DNA of 33,684 nucleotides from positions 1-33,684 of the forward strand of contig NZ_FOSJ01000025.1 of assembly GCF_900114235.1 (NCBI RefSeq), given 5' to 3'. Origin of the DNA: Marinilactibacillus piezotolerans (GTDB lineage: Bacteria; Bacillota; Bacilli; Lactobacillales; Carnobacteriaceae_A). Each line of letters begins with the position of its first letter. The stretch's first letter is position 1. The notes below the pieces were generated by a model. That model was not told the origin of the DNA, made no database searches, and saw only the letters and a program-made list of their open reading frames with translations. The position numbers and the translations under genes are program-made. Of this stretch, positions 1 through 7,092 are shown one piece after another.

Positions 1-1
1 T

Positions 2-154
2 GAAGCCTATTACCAGAAAAAATATAAAGAAGTACCGAAAACACAACACAAACGAGCCCTCGTCTTAACTGCACGAAAATTAGTGCGTCTGGTGTTTGCA
101 CTCCTAAGCGATCACCAACTCTATATCGCAAGATCGGAGGCGATGGAGTCTTAA
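2..154 (+). CDS. IS110-family transposase, C-terminal end (partial)
   Basis: An open frame enters from the left edge and runs 50 codons to a TAA stop. The translation has the look of an IS110-family transposase tail: a YYQKK segment, a short basic stretch, then an ALVLTARKLVRLVFALL helix. In that family the C-terminal part follows the transposase_20 domain and the protein drives circle-intermediate, site-specific transposition. Only the end is present, so catalytic residues cannot be inspected. I assign it from the pattern of the last helix and from its place at the window edge. The next gene is on the opposite strand. Confidence 0.75.
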   Translation, partial: EAYYQKKYKEVPKTQHKRALVLTARKLVRLVFALLSDHQLYIARSEAMES

Positions 155-296
155 GAGAAACTATTTCTTAAGGACGACTATCCGAAGACATAAACCGAAC
201 GTATTTTCGAATGCGTGGCGGTTTAGTTCAGTGCACCCTTTTTTATGAAATTAGGTTGTCATTTTAATCTATTCTCTTGACTTAACACCATAATGC
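155..296. other. Non-coding 3' flank of the IS110-type element
   Basis: No gene is visible between the transposase stop and the end of eda. IS110 elements usually lack terminal inverted repeats, and I see no repeat that marks the boundary. The junction between IS and chromosomal DNA must lie in this stretch, but I cannot place it. No clear terminator for the aldolase gene is seen here, so the insertion may have replaced its native downstream sequence. Confidence 0.4.
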
Positions 297-938
297 TTAA
301 TGTAACTCTTTATATTTATCTACAAATTGTTTAGAGATTTCCGTCACACTATTCAGTCCATCAGCGGCCAGGTTTTTAGTCAGTGCACTCCCGATTCCCA
401 CAGCCCATGCACCATTATCAACCCATTCATGCATATTTTCTAAACTTACGCCACCTGAAGGCATCATTTCAACATGCGGAATTGGTCCGTGAACATTTTT
501 GATGAAGGACGGCCCTAAAATTCCTCCCGGGAATACTTTAACCACTTCCACACCGGTTGCCATTGCACTGGTGATTTCTGTAACTGTGCCACATCCTGGA
601 AGATAAGGTACTGCATAGGTATTACAAACTTTAGAAATTTCAGGAATAAAATTTGGACTTACGATAAATTCAGCTCCTGCAATAATCGCAATTCGAGCTG
701 TTACATCATCCATTACTGTTCCTGCGCCTACTACCATATCAGTATCAGCATACTTTCTAGAAAGATCTTTGATCGATTCATCCGCTTGCGGTGTTGTAAA
801 AGTTACTTCGATATTTTTTATTCCACCCTTGTAAACAGCTTCCGATATCTCTGTTGCTTCTGAAGCAGAGTTCCCTCTGATTACGGCGAATAAATAATTT
901 TCTTTCAAACCTGACAAAATCGTTTGTTTCTTAGTCAT
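297..938 (-). CDS. eda: KDPG/KHG aldolase
   Basis: This 213-residue protein is a class I aldolase of the Eda family. It splits 2-keto-3-deoxy-6-phosphogluconate (or 4-hydroxy-2-oxoglutarate) to pyruvate plus glyceraldehyde 3-phosphate or glyoxylate, in the cytoplasm. Family landmarks are in order: Arg21 in AVIRG, Glu44 in IEVTF, the GAGTV loop at 71-75, SPNF at 94-97, PGCGT at 114-118 and the Schiff-base Lys134 in VVKVFPG. Length matches the family. The ATG at 938 follows a TAGGAGG site. Eda usually sits in uronate or ketogluconate operons next to a KDG kinase; here it stands alone with its own promoter beside fbp, and the IS110 end lies just downstream, so former partners may have been lost. 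Substrate preference cannot be told from sequence. Confidence 0.93.
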   Translation of the reverse strand: MTKKQTILSGLKENYLFAVIRGNSASEATEISEAVYKGGIKNIEVTFTTPQADESIKDLSRKYADTDMVVGAGTVMDDVTARIAIIAGAEFIVSPNFIPEISKVCNTYAVPYLPGCGTVTEITSAMATGVEVVKVFPGGILGPSFIKNVHGPIPHVEMMPSGGVSLENMHEWVDNGAWAVGIGSALTKNLAADGLNSVTEISKQFVDKYKELH

Positions 939-952
939 GATTGCCTCCTAAT

Positions 953-966
953 AGTTAGCGTTTTCT
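953..966. promoter_or_regulatory. cre-like catabolite control site before eda
   Basis: AGTTAGCGTTTTCT matches the CcpA consensus TGWNANCGNTNWCA at every defined position except the first and last. It lies between the eda -10 and the ribosome binding site, where CcpA binding would block transcription. A related 13-base unit occurs twice 35 bases apart (948-960 and 983-995, 10 of 13 identical), the second copy inside the promoter spacer. A local regulator is therefore also possible. Not tested. Confidence 0.4.
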
Positions 967-974
967 CAAATTAC

Positions 975-1003
975 AGTATACCTTACTAGTTAACGTGACT
1001 CAA
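975..1003 (-). promoter_or_regulatory. Promoter of eda
   Basis: Read on the minus strand, TTGAGT (998-1003) and TATACT (975-980) are separated by exactly 17 bases. Both hexamers are close to the sigma-A consensus. The site lies 37 bases upstream of the eda start and downstream of the fbp stop, so eda can be transcribed independently of fbp. Confidence 0.7.
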
Positions 1004-1045
1004 TAAAAATTGGGCTATTAAACTACCTAAAAAACAGTCCAATTT
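1001..1045 (-). terminator. Possible terminator of fbp
   Basis: On the minus strand, arms at 1036-1045 and 1007-1016 pair over 10 positions with one mismatch that can form G-U. The loop is long (19 bases), and a short T-rich run follows. The arm begins at the fbp stop codon. It is weak because of the loop, but it fits the separate promoter seen for eda. Confidence 0.4.
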
Positions 1046-2976
1046 CATTTCTTCCTTTTTAAATAATGAAGCAAAGCTTGTAAATCATCAATCTGTTCTT
1101 GCAGACTCTCTCCAATCGTTGTATCTTTAATCAGTTTTCTATCTAATTTTCCATCAATAATCTGCTTTAAGCTTGTTTCATCTCTTTGTTTTTCAAATAA
1201 TGCATCAATGGATTCAAATGGTTGATGAGTTACGATCTGGAATCCATATGAATTATTGATTAAAGAATAACCTGCTATTCCTGTAGACTTCTGGTAAGCA
1301 GCACTCATTCCTCCATCGATAACAATCAAACGACCATTAGCTTTAACGGGTAATTCTCCTTTTTTGGCTTTAACTGGAGTATGTCCATTGATAACTTTTG
1401 CATCCTCATATTCCAAATCAAACTCTTTCAAAATATTCAGCATAATCTCTTCATTGTCTCTTAGCTTAAAGTATGGGTTCCGATTTTCTTGAGAAATTTC
1501 ATCGTCTTCAATGTAATATCTTTCAAACGTCGTCATACGATCTCTGCCAAAAAGAGGAGACTTTTTCCCAGTCCAGGAATACCATAGAAGATCTGTAGCA
1601 TAATCTTCTGTTTCCTGCTTGGATGAAGCAGCATTTCTAATATATTCTTCAAATTTATCAAGCATTTTTCTGCCTTTTAGCTGTTCGCCTTCAAAACTGA
1701 AAGAGTCTAATTCTCCCTGTTCTGTTAATGGTATACATCCATGATAAAGTAATTGCCCGTTGTAAACTAAATACATACTGCCTTTTTTTAATAGAAAGTC
1801 AATATATCGCACTAATTTTTCAGATTGTTGAAAACTTTCCAGCAGTGTATTTACAACATGTTCTTCTTCCGGACAGAGTTTATATGGATCCTCTTTGTAA
1901 AATTGCTGTACGGGAAAACCATTTAATTGAAATTGCTTGTTATCGATTTCTATAGTTTCTTCATCAAAATTAATTTTATCTAAAAGTAAACGCTCATCCA
2001 TATCAAAATCAGGTCGTCGCTTAATAATCTGACCTTCTAACTTAAACTGGATAACTGCTAAAGCTTGATGGACTTTAGTCAGTAGCTCTTCACTTTCTTC
2101 CTGAAAGGTATTCGTTGGTTCTACAACTTTCGGTTCAAAATTCGGATGAATACCATATCGCTCTTCCGCAAATAAAAATAGTGGTCGTAAATTTAATCCA
2201 TATGTCTTTTCCAGTTCAAATAAATAGCCATATCTTGCTGCAATTCGCAGCATTGTAATTAGATTCGCTTTAGAACCATACATCGCCCCCATCCATAGTA
2301 AGTCATGATTCCCCCATTGGATATCAACAGAATGATGGGCCATCAATTTTTCCATTACAACTTTCTCTCCGCTTGCACGATCAAATATGTCTCCAACAAG
2401 ATGTAAATGATCAATGACTAAGCGTTGGATTACCTGACAAAGTTTGATCATGAATTCTTCAGCTTGTCCCAAACTGATTAGACGGTGCAAAATGTTTTTA
2501 TAATATAAATCTTTTTCATTTTGTGAAAGGTCTGTATACAATAATTCTTCAATCACATAAATATATTCTTTGGGCAACGCTTTTCTCAATTTAGATCGTG
2601 TGTATTTAACTGCACAGAATTGCATGAAGTCAATCAGGTTCCTGATCATCTGCATAGACCACTCTTTATCTTTTGGTTGGGAGTGGTAACTATTTTTCAT
2701 TGCCTCAGTAGGATAACTGATGAAGAGATTGAACCAATCCATTTCTTCCGTGGACCATTCCTCACCAAAAAAGTTGTTGATTTTTTCTCGTAAATTTCCT
2801 GCTCCTGTTCTTAGAATATGATCAAATGCCCTATCCGCACCATGAACATCAGATAAATACAGTTCTGTTCCCTTAGGAAGATTCTGTATCGCTTCAAGAT
2901 TAATCAGCTCTGTATAGATTGCTTCTGGCGTCTCAAATTTTTCTTTAAGTAATTCCAAGTATTTATTCTCATTCAT
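1045..2976 (-). CDS. fbp: Class III fructose-1,6-bisphosphatase
   Basis: The 643-residue product fits the large class III fructose-bisphosphatases of Firmicutes. They hydrolyse fructose 1,6-bisphosphate to fructose 6-phosphate for gluconeogenesis. They belong to the metallophosphatase fold, and the metal-binding blocks are visible: LSDVHG (41-46), VGDIFDR (194-200), WGNHDLLWMG (221-230) and a late INGHTPVK block. The middle of the protein is the long family-specific insert. The ATG at 2976 is preceded by a purine-rich AAGGTGGGGA. The gene has its own promoter embedded in the terminator of the upstream gene. With glycerol and dihydroxyacetone feeding the triose-phosphate pool (genes further right), Fbp would supply hexose phosphates when no sugar is available. 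Confidence 0.96.
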   Translation of the reverse strand: MNENKYLELLKEKFETPEAIYTELINLEAIQNLPKGTELYLSDVHGADRAFDHILRTGAGNLREKINNFFGEEWSTEEMDWFNLFISYPTEAMKNSYHSQPKDKEWSMQMIRNLIDFMQFCAVKYTRSKLRKALPKEYIYVIEELLYTDLSQNEKDLYYKNILHRLISLGQAEEFMIKLCQVIQRLVIDHLHLVGDIFDRASGEKVVMEKLMAHHSVDIQWGNHDLLWMGAMYGSKANLITMLRIAARYGYLFELEKTYGLNLRPLFLFAEERYGIHPNFEPKVVEPTNTFQEESEELLTKVHQALAVIQFKLEGQIIKRRPDFDMDERLLLDKINFDEETIEIDNKQFQLNGFPVQQFYKEDPYKLCPEEEHVVNTLLESFQQSEKLVRYIDFLLKKGSMYLVYNGQLLYHGCIPLTEQGELDSFSFEGEQLKGRKMLDKFEEYIRNAASSKQETEDYATDLLWYSWTGKKSPLFGRDRMTTFERYYIEDDEISQENRNPYFKLRDNEEIMLNILKEFDLEYEDAKVINGHTPVKAKKGELPVKANGRLIVIDGGMSAAYQKSTGIAGYSLINNSYGFQIVTHQPFESIDALFEKQRDETSLKQIIDGKLDRKLIKDTTIGESLQEQIDDLQALLHYLKRKK

Positions 2977-3015
2977 AATTCACTTCAGTCCCCACCTTCG
3001 TTTTTATACTTTTCT

Positions 3016-3045
3016 ATTATACCACTTAAAAAAAAGAAGCTTCAA
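3016..3045 (-). promoter_or_regulatory. Promoter of fbp, overlapping upstream terminator
   Basis: The minus strand reads TTGAAG (3040-3045), an 18-base spacer, then a perfect TATAAT (3016-3021), 40 bases before the fbp start. The -35 and most of the spacer lie in the 3' arm and T-run of the terminator hairpin of the preceding gene. Confidence 0.65.
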
Positions 3046-3081
3046 CTCAACACATTTTATGTTGAATTAAAACTTCTTTTT
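3031..3081 (-). terminator. Terminator of the DUF2207 gene
   Basis: Arms 3060-3081 and 3031-3052 pair over 22 positions when transcribed on the minus strand, with three G-U wobbles, a 7-base loop and an 8-T run overlapping the base of the stem. On the plus strand the same three positions would be C-A mismatches, so the hairpin is meant for the minus strand. Confidence 0.8.
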
Positions 3082-3148
3082 ATCTATATTCTTTACAAAT
3101 TTTATATCCGTGTATGATCTGTTTTTCTATTGTTATTCATATTTTTTC

Positions 3149-4861
3149 TTATCGTGCTCCACCGCCACCGCCTCCGATAGCGCCGCCTCCACCACCAATG
3201 GATGTTGAACCTCCAGCACCAGTAGCTGCATTGTAGCCACCACTTTCCATTCCGGAAGACATACTATGAGAGAAACCGTACAACCCATGATAGCCTCCGT
3301 AAAAATAAGGATATTGAACGACCCAGTCATTCCATTGTTCCGGGTAAAATTTTTCTAAGCTTTCTACCACATCTGATCCTTTTCCATATAAAGTTGCCCA
3401 GATAATGAATTCTTCCCACGGTAAAGTTTGTTTGTAAGACAATGATTCGTCTAATTTCAAATCATTTAAATGATTCTCAAACTGAGCGACTCGGTCAAAC
3501 AAACGCTCCCCTTCACGCGTAGCTGAAATAAATGGCAGCTTCATTCCCAGATAAGTGGTTGCTTCTTGTCTGATATATCCTTTTGCTTCTAATATATCTT
3601 TGGATTCGTCTTTCATACTCGTTGCTAATTCACTTAATTCTTTTGCATGCTTTTTAGACCATTTTTTCATATCTTTTTCCGATACTTTCCCACTCAAGTC
3701 AGCTACCTCTTCAAGAATGCTCCAGACCTTCTCTTCAAAGGTCATAGCCTCATTATCAAACTTATTGAATGAGTAGTTTTGTCTTTGCAGCAGTTCTATC
3801 ACTGTATCTTCTTTATCAAGCCAGCCATCCGTTTCTTTGGTATGGATCTTGATTCGTTCTTCTTTTGACCATTTTAAAAGATAGGCAAAGAAATAATCTT
3901 CAAATGTTCCATGCTGAATCTGCTGAAGCAAATATGATACATCAAATATATCTCCATCAGTATAAGGGATATCCCCGTAAGTTTGTCCTTTATTCCGTTT
4001 TTTTAGTGCATAACCTGAACGCATCTTACCAGCTTCTTTTTTCCGTACTTCTATTCTCCAAAATACGATTCCCAAAAGCGATGGAATTCCTATGACAATT
4101 CCTAAAATCAAGGACAGAAGCCAACCACTTAATTTTCCGTCTCCATTATAAGTTGCACCATCTTGTGATTCAGCAAGTTGCTCTTGTAAAGTTTGATCGT
4201 CTTGTACAGTTGTATTAAATGGTGAACCAGAAAACTGCATTAAAATTACTAAGCGTCCATCCGGTTCTAGCTGTGCTTGAGCTGCAGAAGTTAATCTCCC
4301 ATTCTCTAACTCCACAACTCCTTCATATCCGAATCCCCATATATCCACATTTTCCTGGTTAAAAGCAAAGGGACCATTAATTGTCAGCGACATGGCTTCT
4401 GGAGCAATTTCACCATAAGTATTGAAGTTCCAGTTCAAAGCTTGTCCATCTTCCAATTGACGGACCATATTAGTAATCGTGTAAGTTAGTTCATATTCTC
4501 TTTCACCATATTCACCGATACCCCAGACTAATTCTACTCCCTCATCTGACTCTAAAACTCCATATTCGCCAGCTTTTTCCTCACGGCTGTCATTTAAGTT
4601 CCAGTCAGGATTGTAAGAAAATCCTTGTACAGAAAAATCAGTCACTTCTGAACCTTGTAAATTATTCATCTCAATGTATAGCTCTGTTCCTTCAGTCATA
4701 TTCATTTTTCTATGTTCTGTTATAATACCAGTTCCATTTTCTAATAATTTGACATCATATTCAATCAATGACATCGAATTATCCTCTGCATAGACCGTTT
4801 GTCCTCCAACAATCCAACCTATCCCCATCAAAAGCATTAAACAGCTAACTATTTTTTTCAT
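3149..4861 (-). CDS. DUF2207 membrane protein with glycine-rich C-terminus
   Basis: The 570-residue protein begins with a signal peptide (about 1-25, ending VYA). An extracellular domain of the DUF2207 type follows (about 30-225: YDVKLLENGTGIITEH, later a GIGEYGEREYELTYTITN block). One clear membrane helix spans 245-268 and is followed by basic residues. A long charged cytoplasmic region then runs to a tail (541-570) made almost only of Gly, Ser and Ala. Such glycine-rich ends are common in this family, whose function is unknown. Many relatives have further membrane helices in the second half; I see none here. The ATG at 4861 follows a GGAAAAAGAG purine run. It appears monocistronic, with an extended -10 (TGTTATGAT, 4892-4900) upstream and a strong terminator downstream. 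Confidence 0.8.
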   Translation of the reverse strand: MKKIVSCLMLLMGIGWIVGGQTVYAEDNSMSLIEYDVKLLENGTGIITEHRKMNMTEGTELYIEMNNLQGSEVTDFSVQGFSYNPDWNLNDSREEKAGEYGVLESDEGVELVWGIGEYGEREYELTYTITNMVRQLEDGQALNWNFNTYGEIAPEAMSLTINGPFAFNQENVDIWGFGYEGVVELENGRLTSAAQAQLEPDGRLVILMQFSGSPFNTTVQDDQTLQEQLAESQDGATYNGDGKLSGWLLSLILGIVIGIPSLLGIVFWRIEVRKKEAGKMRSGYALKKRNKGQTYGDIPYTDGDIFDVSYLLQQIQHGTFEDYFFAYLLKWSKEERIKIHTKETDGWLDKEDTVIELLQRQNYSFNKFDNEAMTFEEKVWSILEEVADLSGKVSEKDMKKWSKKHAKELSELATSMKDESKDILEAKGYIRQEATTYLGMKLPFISATREGERLFDRVAQFENHLNDLKLDESLSYKQTLPWEEFIIWATLYGKGSDVVESLEKFYPEQWNDWVVQYPYFYGGYHGLYGFSHSMSSGMESGGYNAATGAGGSTSIGGGGGAIGGGGGGAR

Positions 4862-4891
4862 CTCTTTTTCCTTTCTTTATCTTATGAATTC

Positions 4892-4900
4892 ATCATAACA
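4892..4900 (-). promoter_or_regulatory. Extended -10 of the DUF2207 gene
   Basis: TGTTATGAT on the minus strand, 31 bases before the start codon, fits an extended -10 element. No good -35 is seen, which is normal for this class. A 10-base perfect inverted repeat (4932-4941 and 4985-4994) brackets the sequence upstream of it. Confidence 0.45.
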
Positions 4901-4931
4901 AAAGAGTATGGGATAAAATACGGTCTAAAGT

Positions 4932-4994
4932 CTGAATTTTCTGATTAAATTAACTTCATTCTTTATATTTCGTTTATTTAAACCGAAAATTCAG
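4932..4994. repeat. 10-base inverted repeat with long spacer
   Basis: CTGAATTTTC at 4932-4941 is matched by GAAAATTCAG at 4985-4994, a perfect inverted repeat with 43 bases between. The right arm covers the last codons of the 60-residue gene. The loop is too long and the T-run too poor for a standard terminator. It may be a weak transcription end for the oxidoreductase operon, or chance. Confidence 0.35.
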
Positions 4995-5173
4995 CTTCCC
5001 CAATTTCCAGGATTCCACAATCTACCATCTAATTCTCCTTGTAACTGTTCCTTTCTTTCTTCCTGTTCTATGATGAGATTGATAGTTGCTTGAAGCAATG
5101 CTTTTTGTTTATAGTCGTGACTTTTTTTTAAAAGTTCTTCAAGTTGAGTGATTAACCATTGTTGGTCTTCCAT
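4991..5173 (-). CDS. Small unknown protein (60 aa), partner of the oxidoreductase gene
   Basis: I do not recognise this 60-residue protein. It is hydrophilic, predicted mostly helical (residues 1-45, rich in Glu, Gln, Lys and Leu) and ends in an aromatic Trp/Gly/Pro/Asn tail (LWNPGNWGS). It has no signal peptide, membrane helix or cysteine. The start at 5173 has a good ribosome binding site (GAAGGTGGAA) that overlaps the stop of the upstream oxidoreductase gene, so the two are almost certainly co-transcribed and translationally linked. That close spacing supports it as a real gene. A binding partner or regulator of the oxidoreductase is possible, but this is only inference from position. Confidence 0.6.
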   Translation of the reverse strand: MEDQQWLITQLEELLKKSHDYKQKALLQATINLIIEQEERKEQLQGELDGRLWNPGNWGS

Positions 5174-5186
5174 GCGATTCCACCTT

Positions 5187-5885
5187 CTATTGATCGTTGT
5201 TATCGATATGCATTCTTAATTCATCTAGTTCTATACGATTATCTTCGATGATTTCAATTGCTTGATCTAATATAAAAGAACTTTCATCTGCATCAAGTGT
5301 ATCGTGACTGGTTTCTTCCAGTTGATTAACTATCCATACTTCTCTAGCTTTTAAAGAATCTGGTTTTTCCATCATGACCCACTGCTGGTATTTGATCAGC
5401 AACTGCATTTTCTGCGCTTCTTTCATATACGGAAATTGAAAGATCGTCAGAGGTTTTAAATACTGCATTCCGATTTTTTTAGCAATTGCTTGGTAAGGTT
5501 TGGTCAGTTCACTAATGCTGAACCCTTCCTGACCGCCAGTCTGATACTCTTTTTCTCCTACACCGACTACTAATATCAGTCCAAATTCTTTTCCATGTAG
5601 TTTATTCCCTCGATATCCAAATGCAAAATGCTCTTCAAGCACTTCATCAAACCAATGTTTGAGTAAAGGTGGAGAAGAATACCAATAAAACGGAAATTGA
5701 AAAAGGATACGATCATACTCTTTCAACAGCGCCTGCTCTCTTTTTACATCAATCTGTCCATCAGGATAAGTGCCTTCTAAGTGATGCATAGTAATCTTCT
5801 CTGACTGTGGAAAAGATTGAATCAAGAACTGCTGACTACTTGATTCATTTATATTCGGGTGAGAAATAATAACGAGAGTCTTCAA
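5187..5885 (-). CDS. NAD(P)H-dependent flavodoxin-fold oxidoreductase
   Basis: This 232-residue protein belongs to the flavodoxin_2 family (MdaB, KefF and general-stress-protein-14-like quinone reductases). Such enzymes use FMN or FAD and NAD(P)H for two-electron reduction of quinones or other acceptors in the cytosol. The family signatures are LVIISHPN at the N-terminus, FQFPFYWYSSPPLLKHWFDEV near 80-100 for flavin and partner contacts, and FGYRG just after. It is longer than the usual 175-195 residues: a mostly charged C-terminal extension (about 175-232) follows the core. The start is TTG at 5885, set by AAAGGAG seven bases upstream, with no ATG nearby. It leads a two-gene unit with the 60-residue gene. 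A Fur-like sequence lies upstream. Confidence 0.85.
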   Translation of the reverse strand: MKTLVIISHPNINESSSQQFLIQSFPQSEKITMHHLEGTYPDGQIDVKREQALLKEYDRILFQFPFYWYSSPPLLKHWFDEVLEEHFAFGYRGNKLHGKEFGLILVVGVGEKEYQTGGQEGFSISELTKPYQAIAKKIGMQYLKPLTIFQFPYMKEAQKMQLLIKYQQWVMMEKPDSLKAREVWIVNQLEETSHDTLDADESSFILDQAIEIIEDNRIELDELRMHIDNNDQ

Positions 5886-5943
5886 TTAAATGCTCCTTTC
5901 TAGTATTTTAAATAATAAAAAAATTAGATTTGTATATATAATA

Positions 5944-5966
5944 AGATAAATATTATTCTCATTTTC
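5944..5966. promoter_or_regulatory. Fur-family-like box (weak)
   Basis: AGATAAATATTATTC (5944-5958) resembles the 7-1-7 Fur/PerR core TGATAATNATTATCA at about 10 of 14 positions and runs into ATTCTCATTTTC (5955-5966), two ATTATC-like hexamers. It lies in the intergenic region between the divergent oxidoreductase gene and dhaK. In AT-rich DNA this may be chance. Confidence 0.25.
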
Positions 5967-6068
5967 ATTTATTAGTATAACAAATTCTTTTTTATAATAC
6001 CTTATCATTAGAATTAACACTAAAAATGAGTTACAATGAAAGTGATCATGAATAAGGAGGATGTACAA

Positions 6069-7067
6069 ATGACAATGAAAAAAATCATGAATAACCCAGA
6101 CCAGATAGTAGATGAAATGCTAGATGGAATGGCTTTTGCCTATGATTCAATTGTAGAACGGATTCCAGAAACAAAAGTGATCCATCGGAAACATGAGAAA
6201 AACGGAAAAGTTGGACTAGTCAGCGGAGGCGGTAGCGGACATGAACCAGCACATGCTGGATTCGTAGGAAAAGGTATGTTGTCTTCTGCCGTGGCAGGAC
6301 AAGTCTTTACCTCTCCAACTCCTGATCAAGTTCTAGAAGGAATCAAAGCTGCCGATGAAGGCGAAGGAGTTTTCTTAGTCATCAAGAATTATACAGGTGA
6401 TGTATTGAACTTTGACATGGCTAAAGACTTAGCTGAGCTAGAAGATATTGAAGTTGAATCAGTCGTAGTTGACGATGATATTGCTGTAGAAGATAGCACG
6501 TTTACTGCTGGTAAACGTGGTGTAGCTGGAACAGTGTTAGTGCATAAAATACTTGGTGCTGCTGCTGAAGAAGGGTATTCCTTGAAAGAGCTTAAAGAAT
6601 TAGCTGATAAAGTTGTCGCTAACCTTGCTTCAATTGGATTAGCTTTAAAACCAGCAACGAACCCAGAAGTCGGTAAACCTGGATTTGAATTGGCCGCAGA
6701 TGAAATCGAATTCGGTATCGGGATTCACGGTGAACCTGGATATCGAAGAGAAAAGTTACAGCCTTCAAAAGACTTAGCTGCTGAACTCGTTAACCAACTG
6801 AAAAAAGAATGCAACTGGTCTGCTGGTGATTCTTATGCAGTGTTAGTCAACGGCATGGGCGCAACGCCACTAATGGGACAGTTTGTATTTATGAATGATG
6901 TAAAAAAACTACTCTCAGAACAAGAAGGACTTGAGCTTTCATTCAGAAAAGTTGGAGACTATATGACTTCGATTGATATGGCCGGTGTTTCTGTTACTTT
7001 ACTGAAAGTAGAAGTCCCTAAATGGATTGAATATCTGAATGCACCAGTAGATGTAATTGGCTGGTAA
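6069..7067 (+). CDS. dhaK: PTS-dependent dihydroxyacetone kinase, Dha-binding subunit DhaK
   Basis: DhaK binds dihydroxyacetone covalently and presents it for phosphorylation by DhaL. The 332-residue product has GGGSGHEP (53-60, with His58), Asp111 in NYTGDVLNF and His220 in GIGIHGEPG, which match the residues that hold and activate dihydroxyacetone in E. coli DhaK (His56, Asp109, His218). I chose the ATG at 6069 because AAGGAGG ends eight bases before it. A longer frame from 6036 would start ahead of that site and add 11 residues. It opens a compact dhaK-dhaL-dhaM operon ending in a strong terminator. A TACAAT at 6032-6037 could be the -10, but no convincing -35 is seen. Neither a DhaQ/DhaS regulator pair nor a glycerol dehydrogenase gene is present nearby. 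Confidence 0.95.
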   Translation: MTMKKIMNNPDQIVDEMLDGMAFAYDSIVERIPETKVIHRKHEKNGKVGLVSGGGSGHEPAHAGFVGKGMLSSAVAGQVFTSPTPDQVLEGIKAADEGEGVFLVIKNYTGDVLNFDMAKDLAELEDIEVESVVVDDDIAVEDSTFTAGKRGVAGTVLVHKILGAAAEEGYSLKELKELADKVVANLASIGLALKPATNPEVGKPGFELAADEIEFGIGIHGEPGYRREKLQPSKDLAAELVNQLKKECNWSAGDSYAVLVNGMGATPLMGQFVFMNDVKKLLSEQEGLELSFRKVGDYMTSIDMAGVSVTLLKVEVPKWIEYLNAPVDVIGW

Positions 7068-7092
7068 TTAAATAACAGAAAGGAAAACTTAA

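Noticed and set aside
3133-3330. 65-codon frame overlapping the end of the DUF2207 gene on the same strand
   Set aside because: Out-of-frame shadow of the glycine-rich tail; no separate ribosome site.
6033-6047. cre-like TGAAAGTGATCATG before dhaK
   Set aside because: Three mismatches at defined cre positions, including one of the central CG.
5886-6068. 60-codon hydrophobic frame in the gap between the oxidoreductase and dhaK
   Set aside because: It fills AT-rich intergenic DNA, has no ribosome site and covers likely control elements.
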